From the NCBI GenBank assembly GCA_937957895.1, contig CALFEZ010000222.1, positions 1 through 7,112 on the forward strand: 7,112 nucleotides of DNA, written 5' to 3'. The first letter of the stretch is position 1. Every line of letters begins with the position of its first letter. The translations under genes and the position numbers were made by a program. The notes beneath the pieces are model-generated. The model searched no databases, was not told where the DNA came from, and was given only the letters and a program-made list of their open reading frames with translations. The stretch comes from an uncultured Erysipelotrichaceae bacterium. Lineage in GTDB: Bacteria; Bacillota_I; Bacilli_A; Erysipelotrichales; Erysipelotrichaceae. Positions 1 through 6,247 of this stretch are shown one piece after another.

Positions 1-583
1 TCATTGATTTCTGCTTTTCAAACAAATGACGAACAAGTGGATAATGTGTGCATCCCAAAATCATAACATCCACGTCTATTCCCTCTAACAGCATATCGAT
101 ATAAGAACCAATATGTTGCTCATCCACCAAGTCCTCTATCATGGTTGCCAGATCATGAGCAATGATCTCTTTGATTTTGATCGAAGGAAACTTATCTTTC
201 AACTTACTCTGATAGGCATGCGATTCGATGTTTGCTTTTGTTGCGATGACAGCAAGGCTATCTACCGGATCGACTGTTGCGACCGTGGCATCGATCACTC
301 CCACTATCTCAATATCAGGAAACAAACGTTGCATGGAATCGAGCAAAAGAGCACTGATGGTGTTGCATGCAAAGAGAATATGGTTACATCCCATCTTGAT
401 CAACAAATCAATATTGATCACGGTGATTTCATGAAGTTGTTGAAAACTCTTGGGACCGTAGGGAGCATTTTTCTGATCTGCCAGCATGATCAAAGGAGCA
501 TCCGGAAAGTGTTGTTTCAATCCGTAATAGATGCTAAATCCACCCAATCCTGAATCGATCAAGCCAATAGGTCGTGTCATCAT
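1..583 (-). CDS. murI: Glutamate racemase, 3' end cut by the window
   Basis: Glutamate racemase interconverts L- and D-glutamate in the cytoplasm and supplies D-Glu for peptidoglycan. Reading leftward from the ATG at 583 gives 194 codons without a stop before the window edge; the family is usually about 260-270 residues, so the last quarter is missing. Visible motifs are IGLIDSGLGG (residues 6-15), DQKNAPYGP (36-44), FACNT (71-75) with the first catalytic Cys73, and GCTHYPL (177-183) with the second catalytic Cys178. Both catalytic cysteines are therefore present. The ATG overlaps the uvrC stop as ATGA (583-580). An AGGAG site (593-589), inside the last uvrC codons, lies 5 nt upstream. A second ATG follows immediately at 580 and could be used instead. 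It is the last visible gene of the cvpA-mutS2-uvrC-murI run and probably depends on translation of uvrC. The racemase assignment is secure; the C-terminus is unseen. Confidence 0.95.
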   Translation of the reverse strand, partial: MMTRPIGLIDSGLGGFSIYYGLKQHFPDAPLIMLADQKNAPYGPKSFQQLHEITVINIDLLIKMGCNHILFACNTISALLLDSMQRLFPDIEIVGVIDATVATVDPVDSLAVIATKANIESHAYQSKLKDKFPSIKIKEIIAHDLATMIEDLVDEQHIGSYIDMLLEGIDVDVMILGCTHYPLVRHLFEKQKSM

Positions 584-2343
584 GGGTTCTCCTTTTCATT
601 TGCAAAGAATTGTACCACATTTTCGGCAACCGTGTGTGGGATCACTTGTGAAAGCTCTTCAACATTTGCTGCTTTGATGGCAGCAAACGTTTTAAAATGC
701 TTCAGCAAACGTTTTTTGCGAACCGGTCCCACTCCATCGATCTCATCAAGGATCGAAGCAGTTTGTGCTTTGGCTCGGATCATGCGATGATATGCGATCA
801 CAAATCGATGCACTTCCTCCTGCATCAAATACAGCTGCTTGTAAAGCGGATCATCGAGCAACAATGGGACACTCTCACCATCAGATAGGATGATCGACGA
901 TGTCTTATGAGTTTTGTCTTTGCTCAATCCGATGATTGGTCTATCTAGCATCAAACTATCCATGACTTCCTTGACGGCATTGACTTGCAAATATCCACCA
1001 TCCACGATGATGATATCACTGATGGGTTTCTTTTCTTTCAGTGCTCTGACAAAACGGCGGTATGTCATCTCCTGCATGGAGGAAAGATCATCATTATGAT
1101 GATGCAACAAGTACTTTCGATACGATGACTTGATTGGACCATGCTGATCATAGACGATCATCGCCCCAACTGCATTGGATCCGGCTGTGTGAGAGACATC
1201 ATACATCTCGATCGATGATACCGATGTTATCTGCAGCAATTTTTCCAATCTGTCAAGCCAATCATGGGTTTCATTTCGCATCATTTTTGGTTGTGTGATC
1301 AGACGCAAATGTGCTTTGGCATTTTCTGTTACCATGTTCATTTGTTGTTTCTTAAACCCACGCATGGGCGTCGATACCGGGATATCCAATATCGAGGTCA
1401 GCATGTCTTTGTCGATCTTGTCAGAAACATACAACTGCTTTGGTTTTTCCTGCTGTTGATAGAACTGAATGATCAGGGATGTAGCTTCTTCGTTTGGATC
1501 GTCGATCACCGGATGGACCGAAGCGCTTTTTTCAAACAGTTTGCCTTCTTTCACCACAAAATGCACCAGAGAAATCAAACCATGATCGACAACATAATCG
1601 ACCATGTCTTCCCGATCATGCTGAGTGACACTGCTTTGTCTTTCACTGATGTACTGGATGGATGCGATCTTATCACGAAACACGGCAGCCTGTTCAAAAT
1701 CAAGAGATGCCACGGCTTGATGCATGTCATTTTCAAAAGATTTGACGATGTCTTTCACCTGGCCTTTGAGCACACTGATGATTTGTTCGATATATCGTGC
1801 ATATGCTTGATGATCGATATGGCCCTCACAAGGACCATCGCATTGTTTGATATGGTAATACAAACAAACTTTATTGGGGAGTTTGCTGCATTTGCGGATC
1901 GGAAAAATCTCATGTATCAAGCGATGCATCTCACGTGCTGCCCTGGCATCGGGATATGGTCCGAAATACTTTGCTTTTTTGTCTTTTTTACGATCACGGA
2001 CAACAAGCACTTTGGGAAAAGGCTCATTGGTGATTTTGATCATCGGATAACTTTTGTCATCCATGAACATGATGTTGTATTTAGGACGATGCTTTTTGAT
2101 CAAATCGATCTCAAGCAACAATGCTTCTTTTTCATTGAGGGTAACGATCACATCTACATCAACGATCTGGGAAACAAGTCGTTGGGTTTTCCCTTCAAAA
2201 GGTCTTTGAAAATACTGAGTGACACGTTTTTTTAAGATCTTGGCCTTACCGATGTAGATGATCTGTTGTTTCTCATCCTTAAACAAATAGCACCCTGGTT
2301 CATTGGGTATCGCATTCAATTTCCCACGCAGCAACTCATTCAT
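580..2343 (-). CDS. uvrC: Excinuclease ABC subunit C
   Basis: UvrC makes both incisions flanking a bulky DNA lesion after UvrA/UvrB recognition. The 587-residue product is close to the usual 590-610. In order it has an N-terminal GIY-YIG nuclease domain (GCY at 17-19, YIG at 30-32, Arg40, Glu78), a four-cysteine cluster (Cys152, 160, 168, 172; reported in other UvrCs to bind a [4Fe-4S] cluster), a UVR motif for UvrB contact (about 200-232), and the RNase H-like 5' nuclease. By recalled alignment to E. coli D399, D438, D466 and H538, the latter has Asp382 (YDVSH), Asp419, Asp448 (VDGG) and His512 (VHRF). The C-terminus has one clear helix-hairpin-helix (DGVGPVRKKRL, 536-546), while the second is shortened and lacks its usual glycine (VIPHTVAENV). 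The start overlaps the mutS2 stop as ATGA (2343-2340), with GGTGA (2355-2351) 7 nt upstream, which suggests coupled translation. All incision residues look intact. Confidence 0.97.
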   Translation of the reverse strand: MNELLRGKLNAIPNEPGCYLFKDEKQQIIYIGKAKILKKRVTQYFQRPFEGKTQRLVSQIVDVDVIVTLNEKEALLLEIDLIKKHRPKYNIMFMDDKSYPMIKITNEPFPKVLVVRDRKKDKKAKYFGPYPDARAAREMHRLIHEIFPIRKCSKLPNKVCLYYHIKQCDGPCEGHIDHQAYARYIEQIISVLKGQVKDIVKSFENDMHQAVASLDFEQAAVFRDKIASIQYISERQSSVTQHDREDMVDYVVDHGLISLVHFVVKEGKLFEKSASVHPVIDDPNEEATSLIIQFYQQQEKPKQLYVSDKIDKDMLTSILDIPVSTPMRGFKKQQMNMVTENAKAHLRLITQPKMMRNETHDWLDRLEKLLQITSVSSIEMYDVSHTAGSNAVGAMIVYDQHGPIKSSYRKYLLHHHNDDLSSMQEMTYRRFVRALKEKKPISDIIIVDGGYLQVNAVKEVMDSLMLDRPIIGLSKDKTHKTSSIILSDGESVPLLLDDPLYKQLYLMQEEVHRFVIAYHRMIRAKAQTASILDEIDGVGPVRKKRLLKHFKTFAAIKAANVEELSQVIPHTVAENVVQFFANEKENP

Positions 2344-4619
2344 TTGAATGTCACCACCGTTACGGCTGCTCCACCCTGTGTGTGATCGGCCGGAGTCACG
2401 GTAGCGATTCCCGGATGACTCATAAGAAACTCATTGATCACTTTTTTGAGCACTCCCGTACCCACACCATGGACGATAAAGCCTTTGTGGCGGTTGGCAA
2501 GGATACAATCGTTGATATACTGATCGACTTTGACTTTGGCTTCTTCTGCACGCATCCCCACGATCACGCATTCCAGATCGGCATGATGAGGAACCATCGT
2601 GTGTGCTTTGCGTATGATCTTCCTTGTCTTTGGTGTCTCTGCCTTTTCAAGTTGATCCATCCTGACACTGAACCTTTTACCATGGACGTCCACATCCACT
2701 TTGTCATTTTGGATCTTTGTGACCTTTCCGATCTGATGAGTCGCACTGATTTTGACATGATCTCCCACTTCGATCGATCCAAGCTTTTTTGGTGGCTCGA
2801 TACTCACCATGCTTTGAAGTTTGACCTTGGCTTGTTTGGCAGATTCCTGATCTGCTTTGATCGCTTCTTTGATGATGCGATCAATCTCTATGAGTTGTTG
2901 TTGCAGATGATCCTGAGCCTCTTGTTTGGCTTGCTTTAAGAGCTCTTGCTTGTTAGCTTCCAGTTCGCTTTTTTCTTTCTGGATGGTCTCGAGCTGTTTG
3001 GCTTGCTGAGCTTGTAGATGTTGCAACTCTTCATTGATCTGGTTTTGTTTTTCGATCTTACGATGGAGTTCATCGATCAAACGTTGTTGTTCGGTTTTTT
3101 TGCTGTCATAGTATGTTTGTGCTTTTTCGATGACTGAGATTGGGATATCAAAGCGTGAAGCGATCGCCAATGCATTCGATGATCCGGATGTATGAGAGAG
3201 ATAGCGATAGGTAGGACTCAGGGTTTCCAAGTCAAACTCCACAGAACCAAGCATCGTAAACTGCGACTGATAAGCGATCTCCTTAAGACGATTGAAATGT
3301 GTCGTGGCAATGACGGTACACTGGCGCTCACGAAGATGATCGAGGATCGCGATCGCCAGGCTTTCACCCTCATCCGGATCAGTACCTGAGCCAAGTTCAT
3401 CCAATAAAACAAGGGATCGTGGGGTTGCCTCTTGCAAGATCTGGGCGATCTTGGAAAGATGAGAACTGAATGTGGACAACGATTGCACGATCGATTGATC
3501 ATCTCCGATATCGGCAAACACCTGATCAAATACCGGGATACTGGCTTTGGAGGCCAACAGCGGGATACCGCTATATGCCATCAAAGTGAATAATCCAATG
3601 ATTTTTACGCTGACCGTCTTACCTCCGGTATTGGGTCCGGTGATCAGCAGGATACGATTGGGAGCGACAAGCTCATATGTGTTGGCAACAACACGATCAG
3701 GATCGATCAATGGATGACGGGCATGTTCGATGACAAATGGAAGTCCCTGATCCACCTTGGCAACATGACCATTTCGAGCAAGACCCCAATGGGCTTTGGC
3801 AAACAAAGCATCCAACTCTGCCAATGTCTCGATGTTTGCTAATAGCTGGATGGCATCTTGTTGGATCAGTGCTGAGATCTCGATGCAGATGCGCTCGATC
3901 TCCGCTTCGATCTGACTGGCGATCTGTTCTTTTTTGTTGTTAAGCTCTATCAAAAAAGGCGGTTCGATATAAGCGCTCTGTCCTGAAGCTGATTCCCCAT
4001 GCAGGATGCCTTTGAATTTGTTCTTATCAGCAGCTTTGGCCAATACGACAACTCTGTCATGGCGCGTGGTTGCGATCGGCTCACTTAACTGCATCATGTT
4101 TTTCTGAATGAATGACTGCACTTGTGCGTTCATCGTTTTATCGTGTTCACGTTGTTGCTTCTTTAAATCCGCATAGGTCTTGGATGCTGATTCCAAGATT
4201 TCATAAGAAGGACTGAAGGAGCGATCGATCCGATCGATCAATGATTGCGAGACAGCCAGACTTTCAATGTAATCAAACACATAAAAAGCATCGACATCCC
4301 TTTTGCTTTTGATCAGCCTTGCTGTCACATGATTGGTACGATTGATCAGCACCATTTCTTGAATGCTGTTGATCCCTCCTTTGGAAGCTTTGATGATCGC
4401 ATCGCGTACATCGCTGACTCCCGAAAGCGAAACATCTTTCCCTGATAAAATGTAGTTGATCGCGTCATTGGTTTTTGCATTCTCACGCTGAATGATGATT
4501 TTGCTAAAAGCAGGTGTCAATGCTTCGATCTTCGCTTTACTTAGTGAAAAAGCACAGTATCCGCTGATCTGTGCAATGATTTCATCATATTCCAATGCTT
4601 TATGCCACTTATTCATCAT
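2340..4619 (-). CDS. mutS2: MutS2 ATPase with C-terminal Smr domain
   Basis: MutS2 proteins are MutS-like dimeric ATPases that do not take part in classical mismatch repair. They act on branched DNA to limit recombination in some species and on collided ribosomes in B. subtilis (RqcU). With the ATG at 4619 the product is 759 residues, near the usual 780. The N-terminus HKALEYDEIIAQI matches the family start. Next come the core and clamp region, Walker A GPNTGGKT (328-335), SLSTFSSH (380-387), Walker B with Asp407-Glu408, TTHF (439-442), a long charged coiled coil (about 496-606), a small beta domain (about 614-658) and the Smr domain (681-759) with HGVGTG (717-722). The usual LDLRG motif of Smr reads CVIVG (684-688), so its Asp and Arg are absent. 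The frame is open to an ATG at 4661, but that start adds 14 residues unlike the family and lies deep in cvpA. The chosen start overlaps cvpA by 11 nt; GGAGAG (4636-4631) is 11 nt upstream. The adjacent ATG at 4616 is also possible. Confidence 0.95.
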   Translation of the reverse strand: MMNKWHKALEYDEIIAQISGYCAFSLSKAKIEALTPAFSKIIIQRENAKTNDAINYILSGKDVSLSGVSDVRDAIIKASKGGINSIQEMVLINRTNHVTARLIKSKRDVDAFYVFDYIESLAVSQSLIDRIDRSFSPSYEILESASKTYADLKKQQREHDKTMNAQVQSFIQKNMMQLSEPIATTRHDRVVVLAKAADKNKFKGILHGESASGQSAYIEPPFLIELNNKKEQIASQIEAEIERICIEISALIQQDAIQLLANIETLAELDALFAKAHWGLARNGHVAKVDQGLPFVIEHARHPLIDPDRVVANTYELVAPNRILLITGPNTGGKTVSVKIIGLFTLMAYSGIPLLASKASIPVFDQVFADIGDDQSIVQSLSTFSSHLSKIAQILQEATPRSLVLLDELGSGTDPDEGESLAIAILDHLRERQCTVIATTHFNRLKEIAYQSQFTMLGSVEFDLETLSPTYRYLSHTSGSSNALAIASRFDIPISVIEKAQTYYDSKKTEQQRLIDELHRKIEKQNQINEELQHLQAQQAKQLETIQKEKSELEANKQELLKQAKQEAQDHLQQQLIEIDRIIKEAIKADQESAKQAKVKLQSMVSIEPPKKLGSIEVGDHVKISATHQIGKVTKIQNDKVDVDVHGKRFSVRMDQLEKAETPKTRKIIRKAHTMVPHHADLECVIVGMRAEEAKVKVDQYINDCILANRHKGFIVHGVGTGVLKKVINEFLMSHPGIATVTPADHTQGGAAVTVVTFK

Positions 4620-5289
4620 TTTTTGGTAATCTCTCCAATATGTCCTGTATCGTGGCAGCATCGATCTCTTGTGAGATCAACCATTGTTCGATTGCCTCGA
4701 CATCTTCATCGCTGAGGATCTCACCGGCAAGCAGATTACTGATGGCCGGAGTGGAAGCTGCCCATTCACTCAATCTTTCAAAGACGATCGGTGCTGAGCG
4801 ATTGATGTTGTCAAGCCATGTTTGTACGATCACTTCATGACCATTGTTGACAAGCGGAGTCTGTAACAGAAAAATGGCAACGATCATGTAAACATAAAAT
4901 TTGATGGCTCCAAAAAGCATGCCTGCCAACTGATTGATGGGTTTGAGGATCGGTAGTTTGCCTGCTCCTTTGATCACCGGTCTTAGAAACAAAAAGAGCA
5001 ACGTAAGTCCCAGATACAACACGATAAACCATATGGCAGTATTGATGTTGTGAGTGATCAGCTGATCAAGGGCACTGTTTTCAAGCAAACCAAGATCAGG
5101 CTCAAAGAACATGAGCACTCGTGCCAAAATTGGAGCGAACATCCATGCAACAGCGATCTTGACGATCAGACTTAAGAAACTAAATAGCTGGAGCAACAAG
5201 CCTTTTTTGTAACCTATATAGATCAATACCAGCAAAATGACGATCAACAAAGGGTTGATCAAAGCAATATATGTATCTGTTATCCTCAT
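4609..5289 (-). CDS. CvpA family membrane protein (YshB-like)
   Basis: This is a 226-residue integral membrane protein. Hydrophobic segments at about 10-26, 33-60, 84-102 and 120-145 give four likely transmembrane helices, followed by a soluble acidic tail (about 150-226). The pattern IGYKKGLLLQLFSFLSLIVK after the first helix, and a Gly-rich fourth helix (LAGMLFGAIKFY), match the CvpA/colicin V production family (PF02674). The molecular role of that family is unclear; links to colicin V export, cell envelope integrity and purine-dependent growth have been reported in E. coli. I assign it by topology, motif and position, because a CvpA protein (YshB) lies upstream of mutS2 in B. subtilis. The start at 5289 is preferred because GGTGAT lies 4 nt upstream. 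ATGs at 5310 and 5301 are in frame but lack a Shine-Dalgarno site and overlap a candidate -10 element. ZapA and PolX, which flank this gene in B. subtilis as I recall, are absent here. Confidence 0.82.
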   Translation of the reverse strand: MRITDTYIALINPLLIVILLVLIYIGYKKGLLLQLFSFLSLIVKIAVAWMFAPILARVLMFFEPDLGLLENSALDQLITHNINTAIWFIVLYLGLTLLFLFLRPVIKGAGKLPILKPINQLAGMLFGAIKFYVYMIVAIFLLQTPLVNNGHEVIVQTWLDNINRSAPIVFERLSEWAASTPAISNLLAGEILSDEDVEAIEQWLISQEIDAATIQDILERLPKNDE

Positions 5290-5293
5290 TTTT

Positions 5294-5299
5294 ATCACC
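5294..5299 (-). promoter_or_regulatory. Ribosome binding site GGTGAT that decides the cvpA-like start
   Basis: On the minus strand GGTGAT, part of the extended anti-Shine-Dalgarno complement GGAGGTGATC, is followed by AAAA and then the ATG at 5289. Neither upstream in-frame ATG (5310, 5301) has a comparable site, so translation most likely begins at 5289. Confidence 0.65.
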
Positions 5300-5305
5300 A
5301 TTTCT

Positions 5306-5334
5306 ATCATACGTTATCTCGTAGAGTTGTGCAA
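5306..5334 (-). promoter_or_regulatory. Candidate sigma-A promoter for the cvpA-mutS2-uvrC-murI operon (proximal)
   Basis: On the minus strand TTGCAC (5334-5329) and TATGAT (5311-5306) are separated by exactly 17 nt. The predicted start is near 5299-5301, giving a leader of only about 10-12 nt that would begin at the GGTGAT ribosome binding site. The -35 box is weak (3 of 6 to TTGACA) and the -10 box is good (5 of 6). A second candidate lies just upstream, and sequence alone does not say which is used. Confidence 0.5.
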
Positions 5335-5363
5335 TTATATGCTACAATATCGGCATATGAAAA
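5334..5363 (-). promoter_or_regulatory. Candidate sigma-A promoter for the same operon (distal)
   Basis: A perfect TATAAT (5339-5334, minus strand) is preceded after 18 nt by TTTTCA (5363-5358, 4 of 6). The predicted start is near 5327, giving a leader of about 38 nt to the ATG at 5289. The -35 box falls inside the first codons of the divergent rnhC, and the spacer contains the rnhC -10 element, so the two directions would compete for RNA polymerase. Confidence 0.5.
5340..5348 (+). promoter_or_regulatory. Extended -10 promoter of rnhC
   Basis: TGC followed by TACAAT forms an extended -10 element (TGn plus a 5 of 6 hexamer). No good -35 box lies 16-18 nt upstream, as is common for extended -10 promoters. 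Six nucleotides after the hexamer the predicted start is A5355, only 2 nt before the rnhC ATG; starting on A5357 would make the message fully leaderless. Confidence 0.55.
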
Positions 5364-6232
5364 ACAATCTCACGGTATCATTGACTGCCACTCCATTGCA
5401 GATCGAAAAACTTAAAACAACTTACTCAAAGTCAATCAAACCTACCCAAAACCCTTACATTGATGCATTGATCCAGATCGATGGTTGTACGATCAGTATC
5501 TACAGTTCAAACAAGATCGTGTTTCAAGGTCCCTTGGCTCAAGAGATGGCTACGCTTTTGGGTTATCAACCCATCGCTTTTGAGCCTCATATAGGATCAG
5601 ATGAAGTTGGTACCGGAGATTACTTTGGACCGGTTTGCGTGTGTGCTGCTTATGTCGATCATTCACATACTGATCTGATCCAGTCGCTTGCGATCAAAGA
5701 CAGCAAGCTTTTAAATGATCAACAAGTACTGGATCTTGCCGATCCATTGCGAAAAAACATCAAACACAGTCTTTTGGTACTCCCTAATCGACAATACAAT
5801 CTCATTCACGAAACAACCAATCTCAATGCAATCAAAGCCAAGCTTCACAACCAAGCGATCATCCATCTGCTTAAGAAGATCGACTCGCATCCCGCGATCA
5901 TCATCGATCAGTTTACACCCAAATCACACTATTATCGTTACATCCAAAACGAGCAAGAAATCATAGAAAACATCGTCTTTCAAACCAAGGCTGAAAGCAA
6001 ATACCTCGGTGTGGCCATTGGCGCGATCTTGGCCAGAGCATCGTTTATCGAAGCTTTCAAACAACTGGAAAAACAACTCGACATGTCGCTACCAAAAGGT
6101 GCCGGTGAACTTGTGGATGATACTGCTGTTGAGATCGTCCGCAAATATGGGTGGCCGATGTTGGACAAGGTAGCAAAAATGCATTTTAAAAACACGCAGA
6201 AAGTCATGGAAAAAATCAAAGCCAGTGAATAA
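5357..6232 (+). CDS. rnhC: Ribonuclease HIII
   Basis: RNase HIII cleaves the RNA strand of RNA-DNA hybrids, such as R-loops and primers, in the cytoplasm. The 291-residue product is near the usual 300-313. Residues 1 to about 75 form the N-terminal substrate-binding (TBP-like) domain typical of HIII and absent from HII. The catalytic domain begins with IGSDEVGTGDYFGP (79-92) holding Asp82 and Glu83, then KDSKLL (114-119), a third acidic residue Asp184 (IIIDQF), and KAESKYLGVAIGAILAR (211-227), where Glu213 probably sits at the last acidic position. The usual run of small residues after the valine there (AAASI-like, from memory) reads AIGAI. The frame is open back to 5237, but those 40 codons are antisense to cvpA and cross the promoters, so I start at 5357. 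No Shine-Dalgarno site precedes this ATG. The stop codon lies in the loop of the downstream terminator. Divergence from the cvpA/mutS2 operon matches the B. subtilis arrangement as I recall it. Confidence 0.95.
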   Translation: MKNNLTVSLTATPLQIEKLKTTYSKSIKPTQNPYIDALIQIDGCTISIYSSNKIVFQGPLAQEMATLLGYQPIAFEPHIGSDEVGTGDYFGPVCVCAAYVDHSHTDLIQSLAIKDSKLLNDQQVLDLADPLRKNIKHSLLVLPNRQYNLIHETTNLNAIKAKLHNQAIIHLLKKIDSHPAIIIDQFTPKSHYYRYIQNEQEIIENIVFQTKAESKYLGVAIGAILARASFIEAFKQLEKQLDMSLPKGAGELVDDTAVEIVRKYGWPMLDKVAKMHFKNTQKVMEKIKASE

Positions 6233-6247
6233 CTTCACTGGCTTTTT
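6218..6247. terminator. Bidirectional intrinsic terminator between rnhC and the dCMP deaminase gene
   Basis: AAAGCCAGTGAA (6218-6229) and TTCACTGGCTTT (6234-6245) form a perfect 12-bp stem around the 4-nt loop TAAC. Rightward it is followed by a short T run (6243-6247). Leftward the stem is followed by GATTTTTT (6217-6210). It can therefore stop both convergent transcripts. The rnhC stop TAA (6230-6232) occupies the loop, and the deaminase stop TGA (6237-6235) lies within the stem. Confidence 0.9.

Noticed and set aside
113..553. A 146-codon open frame on the plus strand opposite murI
   Set aside because: It lies antisense to a clear glutamate racemase and has no motif of its own.
1264..2235. 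A 323-codon open frame on the plus strand opposite uvrC
   Set aside because: It is exactly antisense to a complete UvrC with all catalytic residues. Its product is rich in Phe, His, Asp and Ile with no recognisable motif, as expected from the complement of a strongly biased gene, and I see no Shine-Dalgarno site that would support it.
2382..2939. A 185-codon open frame on the plus strand opposite the mutS2 3' end
   Set aside because: It is antisense to the Smr and coiled-coil region, has a low-complexity hydrophobic/His product and no family motif.
4620..4661. A longer MutS2 start at 4661
   Set aside because: The 14 extra residues do not resemble the family N-terminus, and the start would lie 50 nt inside cvpA without a good ribosome binding site.
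5290..5310. Longer starts of the CvpA family protein at 5310 or 5301
   Set aside because: No Shine-Dalgarno site precedes them and they overlap the proximal -10 element; the ATG at 5289 has GGTGAT at suitable spacing.
5237..5356. A 40-residue hydrophobic N-terminal extension of RNase HIII resembling a signal anchor
   Set aside because: The hydrophobicity comes from reading the complement of the cvpA start. The segment crosses the promoter elements, and RNase HIII is a cytoplasmic enzyme whose N-terminal domain begins at the ATG at 5357.
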